Source: Enoplolaimus lenunculus
Taxonomy: Eukaryota; Nematoda; Enoplea; Enoplida; Thoracostomopsidae
Reading direction: 5' to 3'
NCBI GenBank assembly: GCA_030248215.1
Contig: JASANG010003210.1
Coordinates: 1 to 64,000, forward strand
Length of the DNA stretch: 64,000 nucleotides
Positions 1-10,500 of this stretch are shown one piece after another (position 1 is the first letter of the stretch; the number at the start of each line of letters is the position of its first letter). Position numbers and translations under genes: made by a program. The notes below the pieces were generated by a model. The model did no database searches. It was not told where the DNA came from and saw nothing but the letters and a program-made list of their open reading frames with translations.

Positions 1-471
1 ATCCCCCTTTCTTTAGGGGGATAGCCATATGTAGCTTATGTTGTTATTTGCAATGCATATGTTTTCGTTTACACTTCGTAACCGATACGACTGTGCAAAC
101 GGTCCCGGTTATAACTACTCAACCATTTCGACATCTGAAATCAAAAATTGTTGTCCGTATCGTTAATTACCAGTACGTTGGTGTGCAAAGCTATGTACAC
201 CCAATATATATCATATGCCCTAGTTATACCACATATACGGGAAACGTATACACTACCGTGTACACGACAGTTATATATAATGTATACCCATATATGTAGC
301 CAATATACATACATACATATCGAGCGGGAGGCATTACACATTAGATTTTCAGTACATGTTTGTGTAGCCGCTCGTAATGAAAGATTATACATACATATAT
401 GACAGCACCCCCCTCGGACGATTGCTTAAGCGTCGGCCCTAAGGTGTACAACCTGAGGTACCCATACTTAC
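1..471. other. AT-rich lead-in, no gene seen
   Basis: Mostly TA/CA-type low-complexity sequence (runs of ATAC and ATAT around 180-400). The short open frames here overlap on both strands and look like chance frames. No RNA gene or promoter was recognised. Confidence 0.5.
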
Positions 472-680
472 TTTCTTTTCTCCGTGATGTCGCTGTTCGG
501 AGCCAGATCTATCGCCGGTTCGTCCTGCGCCCTGACTGCCGCCGCGGCTGCTTCCGGATCATCATGACAATACGGCGCTGTTGCTTCATAGAAAACTCGC
601 GCCCATTCGTCCCGTCTCTGCTGTGTAAGCGCCTCTGTGATTGTACCAGTGCTAGCGGTGCGTGTTAGTTTTGCTTGCAT
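472..680 (-). CDS. candidate ATG-initiated first coding exon, unknown protein
   Basis: An open frame of 69 codons plus 2 nt starts at ATG (680) and ends exactly at a consensus donor GTAAGT, so it would be a phase-2 coding first exon continuing beyond the left edge. The peptide starts MQAKLTRTAS, has an Ala-rich stretch (AAAAAV) and is acidic/hydrophilic, with no signal peptide. I do not recognise it. It lies downstream of the Gag region on the same strand, so it could be an accessory spliced frame of that element or an unrelated gene. The match of open frame to donor supports it; nothing else does. Confidence 0.3.
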
Positions 681-2106
681 TGGTGGTCCTCCGGGTGTTT
701 GCTAACCGCCCGCTTCTTGCGCTTACGCTGTCTATTCTCCTCTTTGAACTAAAACATAAATGTGACACATAAAAAGAACCGATCTATGTATAGAGAAAAA
801 CTCCTAGTCTTGTTTAGGTTAATGTGCATTAGCCACACTACTTGCCAAAGCGCACCCTATAATTACCGAAAATCACTGGTTACTTCGGCCGCTATTTACC
901 TAAATCAATCATTTATATACAATATCTACATCGGTTAAATACTAAGGGCGAATAACCTATGTATATACACGGGGATAGTATGTAATCGGGATTGGGCCAT
1001 GCAACCCCCCCGTGTGGTGATCTTATACGAGAGCGGAGTAGCCCCCATATAAGTTTGAAAGTTTTATGGCCGCCTATCCTCGGCAACTTTTGACCTATGA
1101 TGGAAAATTAGATAGCTCTCTTTCAGTTTTACGGTGTCCCGTGACTGGGATAGGTAAGTCCGAAGGTCACCAACACGAGAGAGTTACGTGGATTCCAACA
1201 TGAAGGTCTCCCGGCCTGAGCTATATCGCCACTTATGTGCGCTCTGAGCAAAGCAACTCCGCCCAGTCTAAGAGTAACTAACCAAAGTGGCTAAGTTTAG
1301 TCAACAGCCCTAAGCCTCAGCGTAGCCACAAGCCGTTAATGCTCAGAATCGCCCATGGACAACGATGCAACCAGGCCGTCACAACGGTGGATGGAACCTG
1401 ACTAGAGAAAGCACCTGTCACCAAGCTAGGTGACAACGGGTAAAATTAGATAACAGCGAGCTAAACAGGCTTAGCGAGCTGTTAAAGAATTTCGGCTCGC
1501 ACTGATCATAACGTATTGGCACAATATCGCAAATTTAGGTAAAACGCGTACGCTTTGCTAATTATAATCGGCTTCAACATTCATAAACTATGCATCAGCT
1601 GGGTAAAATTTTCAATACTATTTCCGTTTCGACTGCGGTCTACTTGCTAAATCAATAAAATACCCTTAATATTCAACCAGCACCAATTCACTTCAGGGCT
1701 TAAATACGTACTCCATATTGCTTATGCACGCTAAGCAATGTATCTACGCGACCCGCGGGTGACTAGACTAGCACTGGGGGAACTAAGAAAAAGGCGAGTC
1801 GACCCAGCGGAGATGACAGAAAAGCGAGACTTGGAAGGTAAGAGCGAGACTAAGAGGCAGAGTACAGACTAGTCTGAAATGAGTTGGTGTAGCCCAATGT
1901 GTGTGATAAATACTATGTATAAAGGGAGCTAGGCTTAGGTCCCCACCATGCGGGTGGATCGCTTAAGCCTAAGCAACGCGAAGCAGATGAATTATCAAAT
2001 AACTAACAGGATTACTCGAGACTTAGAAAATTTATTAGCAACTAACAAAACTTCAGAAAAAGATTTAGTACAGGTTACTAACTACGAACAAAATAAACTA
2101 ATAAAC
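681..2106. other. no gene seen
   Basis: Roughly 1.4 kb without a credible open frame. Short hexamer pieces (GCTTAAGCCTAAGC near 1960-1975) occur. If the flanking candidate exons are real this could be intron or leader. Confidence 0.4.
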
Positions 2107-2295
2107 CTGACTCAAAAACAGCATTACCCGATGTGCATCGTCTGCGGCATTTCGCAATTGCATTGCCTCTAGCTCCGCCTCGACCTCCGGTGTCAGGTGG
2201 GAAGCCACCCACCTGGCTTCAGAGGTCGAGGGCTGAAACTCTGGCGCGTTCGGATTTAGGGGCGATGAAGCCCTGCTTGCTAATTGCTCAGCCAT
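2107..2295 (-). CDS. candidate ATG-initiated first coding exon, unknown protein
   Basis: 63 codons from ATG (2295) to a donor CAG|GTTTAT, phase 0. The peptide starts MAEQLASRASSP and has an acidic helix-like middle (PEVEAELEAMQL). No signal peptide or known domain. Alternatively the frame simply runs two codons past the donor to a TAG, giving a 65-residue ORF. Third-position GC and composition resemble the nearby Gag region, which suggests it belongs to the mobile element, but this is inference. Confidence 0.3.
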
Positions 2296-2476
2296 TTTGA
2301 GTCAAGTTAACGTTACCACAAAATTTTACAATGGTTAATCAAAAGTTAGCTGAAAAACAAACTATAATCATAGCAACCTAAAGGGTAGCCTGAATTTCGG
2401 CAATCATTTGGTGAGCTACTACACTTTTGTACAGGGCCAGTAAAAACATACATGTGTAAATGTAAAATAATCTTAC

Positions 2477-2689
2477 CACGATTTCGGGGATCGCATGCAC
2501 CGGCCGCGGCAGCGGCCGGGCGTTCGGATTTGCCCTCGAAAGTCCCGTCCACAACGGTGACTCTGCCGTAGACCAGTTACACCAATCAAGACCGGTAGCC
2601 CACGACCAGTTCGATCGGGGCTGCGCTGCGCGCTTAAGTTCGTGAAACCTATGCATAGCGTATGCCCTTTTACAAAGCGTAGCAACCAC
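2477..2689 (-). CDS. candidate short exon, unknown protein
   Basis: 71 codons from an ATG at 2689 to a strong donor G|GTAAGA, phase 0. The peptide is rich in Arg, Pro and Trp. A second frame starting at 2715 overlaps it, and another donor-like GTAAGT lies near 2698, so the true frame is uncertain. No family recognised. Confidence 0.22.
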
Positions 2690-3421
2690 TTACTCTCCTC
2701 AACGCAGAAAGACAAACCGAAACTATCTAGAAACCGAGCTCGATTGGTGCTGCTTATGCACTACACAGAAAACAGAAAAATCGCTCTAAAACTCTAAGAA
2801 AATCCAACACACAATTTTCAACAATATCGTAACTGATAATCAATTTCGTTTTCGGCAAAGTCACCAAAACCCCAAAATTTTCCGGTTAAATTTGCATAAC
2901 CGATTCTTATCCGATAATCCACCGAAAATCCGACGACCACAAACTTCAGAATTCCTACTCGAAAAATCTCCTCGAACACAATAACACTCTACTCATGCAT
3001 GAATCCTCAAAACAAAACCACCAATCTACGTAAAATTTAAAACACGTCACAAAAACGCGGCACAAGCCAAACCACTACAATAAATATTCATTACTAGCTA
3101 GCTATCCATATATTTTTACAATTATTTTCAGGATTTCGTATAGGTTTTTATAGGTGCAGAATTCGAAAATTTAGACAGAATACAGCATTTTCTAACCGTT
3201 TCTATCAAATTCAGCACCTTTCACAACCTTTTACAAAGTTTTACACCATATACATCTGAATTAAGCCAAATTCATATCAAGACAATTTTCCGTAAAATTC
3301 ACATCTTTTACAACAACCAATCCAGACCTGAAAACATTTGTATCCCGTTCAGATTCGTTGAATATGAATAGTTTGCAACTTTTTCTATACATATTGAGCT
3401 GCGGAAGCCTCCACAGCTCAC

Positions 3422-3601
3422 CCAGGACCAATCTGCAATGTTTATACTTTTTGAAACTTTAAGCAGATTTTGAATCTGTGCACATACCCACGCAGCAACT
3501 CTCCAAAGCGCCGATACTTCAAGAGCTGCTCTTTCCAGCTCAGAACCTTCCGAACCAAGGCTGTGTCTGCCGACACCAGCCCGTTCGGGGCTCTCCGCCA
3601 A
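3422..3601 (-). CDS. candidate short ATG-initiated exon, unknown protein
   Basis: 60 codons from ATG (3601, MAESPERAG) to a donor G|GTGAGC, phase 0. No known domain. It is the fourth minus-strand ATG-to-donor frame in 3 kb. A competing frame (MCELSGC, from 3645) overlaps it. Confidence 0.2.
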
Positions 3602-3645
3602 GATCTTGACCCAAAAATTTCTGTGCAGCCCGAAAGCTCACACAT

Positions 3646-4300
3646 TCACACCAGAGATGTGATCCCAGCTGCTATAACCTAACTTCTACTAAGATTCAGA
3701 GGCGCTGGGTGCGGTGACATCTGTACAGCTATGTGCTTTAGCGCACTAAGCCTGACAAACATATATTTAACGGCCACGCAGGGCCCCTGAGTACTGATAC
3801 CTTGCGGACGCAGCCGCCATGCATAGATTTACAAATCCTACGCCGTTTAGCAACGCCTAAGCCTAACTTAAGTTCTAAGAGAGACTAGGCGGAGCCGGGG
3901 ACTCCCTTAAGGTGTGGAATTGGGATTGGTTTTAGATTTGTTTTAGTTTTTAGATTGAAATATATTTGAGTGTGGCACAGCCACCTACAACCCTCCTTCG
4001 GCACAGATGCCGACCCCGGCATCGAACAAATTTTATGGCCCTATTTTACTGCCTTTTTTGCCGTCGCTAAAAAGCGTAAACAACAAACAATATAAAAACA
4101 GCAATAATAACAACAACAATAACAAAAACAACAATTTTTATTTTCTTTTTATTTTTAGCATAGCCAAAAGTCGACCCAAGACTATCCGTCGTTGCGTCCA
4201 TACCCGTAACCATCCCCCAATAACAGCGTGTCCGCACCCTGCCCCTAATAACGTCCACACGAATCCAAGCGTACCAGTAATCCAGCACCCCGAACGTCCA
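3646..4300. other. spacer 3' of the Gag region, no gene seen
   Basis: Contains a short AAC/AAT-rich simple-sequence run (about 4090-4140) and an AT-rich block. No support for coding on either strand beyond trailing frames of the Gag region. Confidence 0.35.
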
Positions 4301-4435
4301 TAATTAACCCCGTTTCTTCTCCAATCCAAGCGTCCCTGACCCTGATCCGTCAACATCCACCCACAATAAAGTCTGAAAAATGTCGTCTTTGTAACGTCGG
4401 CGCCTGTCCATAATACGCGTCCACGTCTTCCTGCG

Positions 4436-4945
4436 TCACGAAACGTCGTTCCTGCGTTGTGCCGTCGATTGCTGTTGTTGCTGTCGATCCGCACGCCGAA
4501 TCTCGCTGATCCGTTGTCGCACCGTCTCCGTTTGCCGCCGGTAATAATGTCGATCGTCGCCAACCTGCGATTGAGCCACATAGCCGCCAACCGTTCCCGG
4601 ATACTGCTCAACCTGCGGCTGAGCCACATATCCGCTCACCGTGGCCGGATACTGCTCAACCTGCGGCTGAGCCACATATCCACTAACCGTTGCCGGATAC
4701 TGCTCAATCTGCGATTGAGCCGCATAGCCGCCAACCGTTGCCTGATACTGCTCCACCGGTACTTGCCGGATCTGATACCGTATCGCTGGTGTTTCTACGG
4801 GTGGGCCTACGCCCCTCCCCTGGCTTACCGGAACCGGACCGTACGACCCTGCTGCTGTGCTAGCATACACGGCTGACGAATCATACACCGGATTCGCCTG
4901 TCTCGGCCCAATCCTGCTTGACACTGATCCCGACGCCGGACGCAC
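4436..4945 (-). pseudogene. Gln/Tyr-rich tail with 16-residue tandem repeats
   Basis: A 169-residue frame holding four tandem copies of a 16-residue unit of the form QxEQYPATVSGYVAQP, encoded by a 48-bp DNA tandem at about 4563-4757, followed by a poly-Gln patch. No known domain. The same frame upstream joins the Pro-rich end of the coiled-coil segment across one TAA. It looks like a disordered or self-associating C-terminal tail; function unknown. Confidence 0.45.
4563..4757. repeat. 48-bp tandem repeat, about 4 copies
   Basis: Four near-identical 48-bp units (TGAGCCACATATCCGCTCAC-type on the plus strand) that code for the 16-residue repeats of the Gag-like tail on the minus strand. Confidence 0.75.
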
Positions 4946-5041
4946 ATAGCCTCGGCCCTTGCCCCTTTCCGCGGCGCGTCGTTGCGAAGCTGCTCTGTGC
5001 GTTTTTGGATGAAATCTCCATTTCCACTCGCCTGCCGCATT

Positions 5042-5597
5042 TTACACCCGAATATACCCCGGTGCCGGCGGCTGCTCATCTTTCCCTGGATCCCGCGACA
5101 CTACCGGTGGCGCCGGAGTTGGAGTCGGTGATGGATCCGGTGGTGGTACCGCCAACCGTTGCAAATGCTCCCAAAACTCCTCCCGCGACTTCCCTTCCTG
5201 CTCCTGTATTCTTGGAAGTCGCCGGGTAGATGTCAACTTCTCCCCCCGCGCCCACACTCGACTGTGGTGTCTCCGTCCCTGATTTCCAAGCCGTCGCCTT
5301 CTCCCGTGCCTTGGTTATTTCACGCACCTGGTTTTCCAGCTGCCGCCTCTCTCCTACCAAGGTCAACACTTCCTCCAACGCCTTTGCCAGTTTCTCTTCC
5401 GTCACCTTATGCTCCGCTTCCTTTTTCTTTACTCTTTCCTCCACCTGGTTCACTAATTTCTCTGCGCCGTTTACCTGGTCATGGGCCCGCTGCCGCTGGT
5501 TCACAGCCGAAGCCTGCACTTGTTCCAACTGAACTACTCGTTTCTTCTCCTGCGCCAGACACTCTGCATAACCCAAGAGATCCCTCATGGCTCCCAC
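5042..5597 (-). pseudogene. coiled-coil segment of the Gag-like polyprotein
   Basis: In frame with the preceding segment past the TAG. About 90 residues form strong heptads (KKRVVQLEQVQASAV, then VEERVKKKEAEHKVTEEKLA), an obvious long coiled coil. Near 5240 coding character moves to another frame (IQEQEGKSREEFWEHLQRL then a Pro-rich run) that ends at a TAA near 5042. A coiled coil after the zinc knuckles is not standard for Ty3/gypsy Gag, where protease would normally follow. Confidence 0.5.
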
Positions 5598-5606
5598 TGC
5601 GAATTC

Positions 5607-6077
5607 CTAATACATCCGCAGTTTCTTTGCCATCCCCATTACTTCCAAATCAGCCTCGAATCCACCTGCCGGATACAGCGCCTCTAGGCCCCGCAACAGT
5701 GTTTCCACCGCTTCCTTATCGCTCCGCTGCCTCGCCTCAATATCCCTTTTAATCGCCTCCTCCAAACACAACACCGGTCGAAATTCTGCCGACGGTTTCT
5801 TTATCGAAGGCGGTGACGGAACCATCTCCGACCAACGCAATCCCCTCGGCAGCAGCGGGGGAGGGTGTGGTTGACTCACCGGTTCCAAAGATGCACTTCC
5901 GCTCTCTTTTCCTTGTACCTCCGTCGCCGGAACCTTTTCCTTACCGTTTCTGTTACCCATTGCTTTTCTTTTTCCCGGACTACCATTCCCGGATCGCCCG
6001 TATCTGATACCTTTTCTTTTCCCGGACTGCAATGTCCCGGATTGCTCGACATAGTGGCAACTTCCTCCGTCCTCCAT
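5607..6077 (-). pseudogene. post-nucleocapsid Gag segment ending in TAG
   Basis: A 156-residue frame, Lys/Gly/Pro-rich at first, then helical (KRDIEARQRSDKEAVETL). It overlaps the end of the zinc-knuckle frame and ends at TAG (5607-5609). The same frame resumes at once with the coiled-coil segment, so the TAG interrupts an otherwise continuous reading frame. Readthrough of a UAG is known in some retroviruses, but with frameshifts on both sides decay is the simpler reading. Confidence 0.5.
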
Positions 6078-6786
6078 ACGTTAGCTATAACAGGTAGCTT
6101 CCCCACCTTCATAACAGAAGGCAATGGATCCTCATGCATTTTCTGTATCCTTATAATAGGTGCCCCATTATCTCGTGTTGCGGCCGTCGGTGATGAAATA
6201 CACGGCCCCAGCACCTCCTTTGATCTCTGTATTATGATCGGGCCTTGCATCTGGTTACTACTTGCCGAAGTTATTGGAGGCAAGGGTGCGTTCAACCCCG
6301 GAACCGGCAACCGATTTGCTCTCCAGCAGTTATCCGTTGTATGGCCCGCCCGGTTGCAATGCGTGCACCACATTTGCCCCCTGCCTAGGCCTGCTTGTCC
6401 TTGTCCTGCCCCTTGATTCCCCGTATTATTCATTTGCCCTGATTGTCCAGCATTATTTGCGCGATTCGCTTTCGTTGGACATTCCCGTGCTATATGGCCC
6501 TGTCCTTCGCAGAAGAAACACGACCCCTTTTCTCGCAACTTCCTTACCCTCTCTGAGTCCTGCGGCTGTTGATCTGACACGGGCTTTTGCCCCTGCCCAC
6601 CCGTTTGCTCGCCGCTCTGTTCCTGGTTACTCATCCGTGGTCGAGCCCCCATTTGTCTGCGGTTATTACCCGAGCTCGACGCCTGTTTCTGCTGATTATT
6701 TCCCGTACTACTCTGCTGCTCAGCCTGCTTACATCCGCTTTATCCTTTTCTCTTTTTCGCTCCAATTCAATGTCCCGTCCGCTTAA
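5876..6786 (-). pseudogene. Gag nucleocapsid-like segment with two CCHC zinc knuckles
   Basis: This frame has a Gln/Gly/Asn-rich linker and two perfect C-x2-C-x4-H-x4-C knuckles, at 6479-6520 (CFFCEGQGHIAREC) and 6326-6367 (CTHCNRAGHTTDNC). Such knuckles bind the packaging signal of the element RNA. The block follows the capsid in the usual Gag order. It is open from about 6786; the internal ATG at 6652 need not be a start. Downstream it becomes basic and shifts into the frame that opens at 6077. Confidence 0.75.
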
Positions 6787-7301
6787 AGTTGCCTTTGCAA
6801 CTTGAGGGCGCGACGTCTCAGATCCTCAAACGATTCCACGATCCCGAGTTGTAATCTTTGTTTCAACTCCGGAAAAGCATTGTTCACGAATGTCTGACAT
6901 AACAAGCCCCGACTCTCCTCGGTGTTCGCGAACTGCTTCTCTAGATATCTTACCCAATATGACTGTAACTCGTCAGCGTATTCGCTCACTTCACCCTTTT
7001 GACGAATCCTTTGGAATGCCGCCATCCTGTTCGACAAGTCCGTGGATTCCCCAAATCTCTCCTGGAATTCGTGAACCAATTGCCCGAACTCCTCTGAGCC
7101 GTATGGTCCATACAGCTCCTCCAATATATACAGGTATTGATCAGCTAGCCCTTTTACATGGGTTCGAAAATGATTAAATTTCGACTCCATGTCCGAAATT
7201 TTCGCTGTTTGCATAACCCGTTCGAACTTCCGGTACCATACCCCGATGTCCGTTCTCCCTTCAAAATTCTGCAGCGGCAGCTTCTGCGGCATCTTCACCA
7301 C
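6783..7301 (-). pseudogene. retrotransposon capsid-like domain (Gag)
   Basis: A 172-residue frame with the hallmarks of the Retrotrans_gag capsid family: LPLQNFEG then a Trp (GVWYRKFERV), a central F-x-x-RFGES block and the QxxGExSEYADELQSYW helix pair. These proteins package the element's RNA. The frame begins in overlap with the upstream frame and ends at a TAA after LKLQRQL. The zinc-knuckle segment lies in the next frame, so one indel separates capsid from nucleocapsid in this copy. Recognition rests on motif pattern, not alignment. Confidence 0.7.
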
Positions 7302-8702
7302 AATTTGTGATGTGTTTGCCCCATGAACCCTAAACTTTGTGCTGCCCCTGCCGCTGGATTACCCATTGTCTGCGCCACTGGTGTTCCAGCATATCCCGTC
7401 ACGCGTGGTGTCGGCATGACCGGCTCTTGCCAACTCGCATTTACTTGAGCGGGTACTCCGGGTTGGGTCTGATATGCCCGGTATATATTCCCTGTCACCT
7501 GTTGACCCAACACCGGTTGACTCAATTGACGTTGGCCCATATGAGTCAGATAGGGTAACGATCCTACCCTTGCCGCTCCTTGATTCACTTGCTGCTGGTC
7601 CACCGGACATGGATGGCTTTGCATTGCAATCTTTTGTGTCCGGTCGACCCCCTGATACTCTTCCATCACCGGTTGAAAACCCGTCTCGCCTCTGTTAGAC
7701 ATCCGGCTAGCCCTGCCCGATCTATGACTTTGTCTAGATTCCGGCCGCTGGCTCATTTCCCCTTCCATTTTATTCCACCATTTCTTAAACTTTTCACCCC
7801 GTTTCGATTTTATTCCTTTTTCGAAAATTCGGGTCAACTCTCTTATTTCATCGTTTTCATCCTCTGATTCCTGGATAGAGGTAGCTCTCGAGCGTGGCTG
7901 TGGCACCCCCGGACTCTGACCTCTGTCCCCCTCCATTACTGCATCCTTTCCCAACACAACTTCACCCGTCTGGGTGGACCCCTGTGAATTCATCAACCCA
8001 TGTGCCATAGACATGCGTTGCTCCACCGACCAATTTGCCAAAGTTCCATCCATTTCTAATTGCGGATGGGGTCTGATCATGTTCACCGTGCGCGACAACC
8101 CGGCCCCGCACCGTGCATCCGACCATCCCATCCCATAACCAGTCATATCTCCTTCCATCCTGCCCGAGTCTGGTAACACATACCTTGGCTCCGGCCGAGA
8201 ATTTCTGCAGTGACCCGTTCCTGCACGTTCCCGTAGCACTCTGCCACGATTCTCGGATAGGACATGGCGGAACTCACTATTCCCCATGCCCCATGTTTCC
8301 TTCCGCCATCCCCGAGAGCATATTGTTTCCGTGTCCGCTCTCCGGTAACTCAACTATAACCGATCTGCCTTGCAGATCCGCCGACGTCCTCAGACCTCGT
8401 GCCTCTATAGGGTTCCGTAGTCCTGAGCCTTCTCCCGTATCCGTTGCCTCTACTCCTGTCCGCATACTATGTGTCACCTTTACCGGTTGACCCATAGTCC
8501 TGCCGACGTCAGTGACAAACACTGACTCCATTGATTCCCTGTGCCGAGCCGTACTAGGCAACGAAACCTCTTCGGCTTCCTTGCTCCTTTCCGCCTGTAG
8601 TTCTCGTGACATAGTTCTTGTCACTACGCCCGTCTCTCTGACCGGCATCCTTGCTGTAGCCTCTTGCCCATCCGCCGTAGTAGGCGTTCTATAAAGTGGC
8701 AT
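7295..8702 (-). pseudogene. Gag N-terminal region (two overlapping frames)
   Basis: The frame from ATG 8702 (MPLYRTPTTAD) runs to about 8280, where a short direct duplication of CATGGGG coincides with a switch to the frame that runs 8353-7295. Together they give about 465 residues, mostly polar and rich in Arg, Ser, Gln and Gly, with an acidic patch (SEDENDE) about 270 residues in. No matrix fold or myristoylation signal is evident. It sits directly upstream of the capsid frame and is probably a Gag N-terminal extension. The second frame ends in a stop at 7295, where it overlaps the capsid frame by a few codons. Confidence 0.55.
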
Positions 8703-10020
8703 TTTCAGTCAAAGTTCTGTTTCTCCTGATACAATTTCACCAAAGTTGCAAATTCCCGAGTTTCTCCGAAATCGTTTATATCGGTTTCCGAAAATATTCC
8801 CCACACCAGTGTTATTCTCTAAAAACTCCTAAAAATTTCGCCTCAAATTCGTTAAAGTATTTGCCACACCAGTGTTGTAATTCGCTATCTACAACACGTG
8901 GTTCCAAAAATCCGATATTTTTGGCCCAAAACTTTTCTCCTGGTCTGTTTTTGCTCGCAAAAAGACATGCCCGGTGTTCACGGATGCTATAGGTCCACTA
9001 TATATCACTCCCACCCGGCTCGAAAAATTCTTCGCAAAAATTTTCCTTCAAATCCGTCCCTTCTTGTCGAGCCTTGATTTGCCCAAAATTTCGCTAATTT
9101 TTCCGATTTCTTGCGGCCTAGCCCCAAGTATCCAAAAGATTAGCGGCTCTTTCAATCCCTTGACACTCCACGACCGTTTTTGCTAGCCGCTATACAGCGT
9201 CAAGCCCAAAAATCCGTTTTGCCTTCCCAAAAATTCTTGTTGCCGATTCTTTCCAACTAGCTACCCGCCAAAAATGGCCGGTTGAGTATCCTGAATCGGT
9301 CTAAGTTTTGCTTACCCAGAAATTTTTGATTGTCAGTTACTCAATGGAGTCCCAGGCACCTGATACAATCCTTTTTAGGCCGAGTCAACACTTTCCGCCT
9401 GTTATTTTCCCCGATTTCTCGTCAAAATTCCGTACCACAATCGTTTTCGACAATGTTCGATCTGTACTTTTGATACAGCGCGCCTCCGGTTTTCAAATTT
9501 TTGACAGAGATACTTACGAACGTTAGTGTTCCTAAGTTTATCACTGTCGCTGTAAGGATGTCCCAGGGTGCGCGCTCTTGAAATTTGAAATTTTTAATGA
9601 AACATTTGCCCAGTAATTGCGGAGCGTTTCCGCTCAGGGCCAAAGCCGCAAACACTTGTTATTTCATTCGCTGAGGGGACGTCTACCCCGTGGGCGCTAG
9701 CGAGTGGCACGGGGTTAGGCGATCCTCGGGCTCATTGCAGCGGCTGAAATTTTTTACTCATGCTGAGCAGCTTGCAAGTGCGTAAATCAAGAAACCTCAC
9801 CGATGTTTGACCTACGTTCACCTAAGCTCAAATGCGATTTGTTGGTCACCTACCCCCTCGGCGTTCGCATATTATGCGCGCCTGTTCTTTGTTTTCGGGT
9901 TGGCTTTGGAATATTTTGATGTTGTTGTTTTGTACTTATATTTGTTGCATTTCTTGTCGTTGATGCGCCTACGCAGGCCGTAACTGGCTTTCGGAAACTT
10001 TTGTGAAATTTTGAAAAATT
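8703..10020. other. AT-rich leader-like stretch, no gene seen
   Basis: Follows the 5' end of the minus-strand Gag region. Rich in AAAATTT/CCGAAAA words; only chance open frames. If the Gag element's 5' LTR and leader survive they should be here or just beyond, but no matching left LTR was found by eye. Confidence 0.35.
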
Positions 10021-10500
10021 TCCGGAAGCTTATGCAAATAAGCTTCCGATTATGCAAATTCAATCTAGCCAACCGGCAGGGTATAAAAGCTGCTGCCGAT
10101 TGAACATTTTAGGCATTCAGTTCATCATTACGACGTTTTGCTGTACGACAAACTTTTCGACTAATGCCTTGCTTGGACAGCTCGTATTCTTATATAGTTT
10201 TGGCTTTTTGTTTGGTTCGCTTTCCGCTTTCAGCAAACGTGGCCGGCTTCGAGAGCAGAAGTCGGCTACAGAAAATTTACGCTAATTCTCTTACATTGGT
10301 GTGGAATCCGGTGGCCAGCACTGTCGCCGGGGTCCGCAGCCGTGATACTTAGCTGTCCGAATTGTAATTTTTATAATACTGAGGATATAGTTTTATCGCA
10401 AATAAACCTAAACGAGTGTTTTTTTTGTTGTTTGGATTTGTTGTTTGTTATAAAGGAGCTCCGAAACTCTGCTGGTCAGAGTCTGTTTTTGTTATACTTA
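10021..10500 (+). promoter_or_regulatory. LTR-like block: octamers, TATA box, initiator and poly(A) signal
   Basis: Two perfect octamers ATGCAAAT (10032-10039 and 10052-10059) lie 30-50 bp upstream of a TATA box (TATAAAA, 10082-10088). An initiator-like TTCAGTT follows (A at 10119). A poly(A) signal AATAAA lies at 10401-10406, followed by a GT-rich tract typical of a cleavage downstream element. Promoter plus poly(A) signal within 350 bp is the U3-R-U5 arrangement of an LTR. It points to the plus strand, opposite to the Gag frames, so it is probably a solo LTR or an end of a different element. LTR termini were not defined. Confidence 0.5.

Larger units (their letters stand above)
4300..8702 (-). 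mobile_element. degenerate retrotransposon Gag region (no pol visible)
   Basis: A 4.4-kb minus-strand block in which consecutive open frames follow on from one another but switch frame. In order they encode a long N-terminal region, a Ty3/gypsy-like capsid, two CCHC zinc knuckles, a coiled coil and a Gln/Tyr repeat tail. I count frame changes near 8285, 7300, 6785, 5900-6070 and 5240, an in-frame TAG at 5607-5609 and a TAA near 5042, so the copy is broken. Neither the protease D-S/T-G motif, the reverse-transcriptase YxDD motif nor an integrase zinc finger was seen to its left, where pol should lie. Flanking LTRs could not be matched by eye. It is either a gag-only (non-autonomous) element or a copy whose pol has been lost. 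Confidence 0.7.

Noticed and set aside
6262-6786. 174-codon plus-strand frame and others on the plus strand across 5.1-8.5 kb
   Set aside because: Shadows of the minus-strand Gag frames, where the capsid and CCHC motifs lie.
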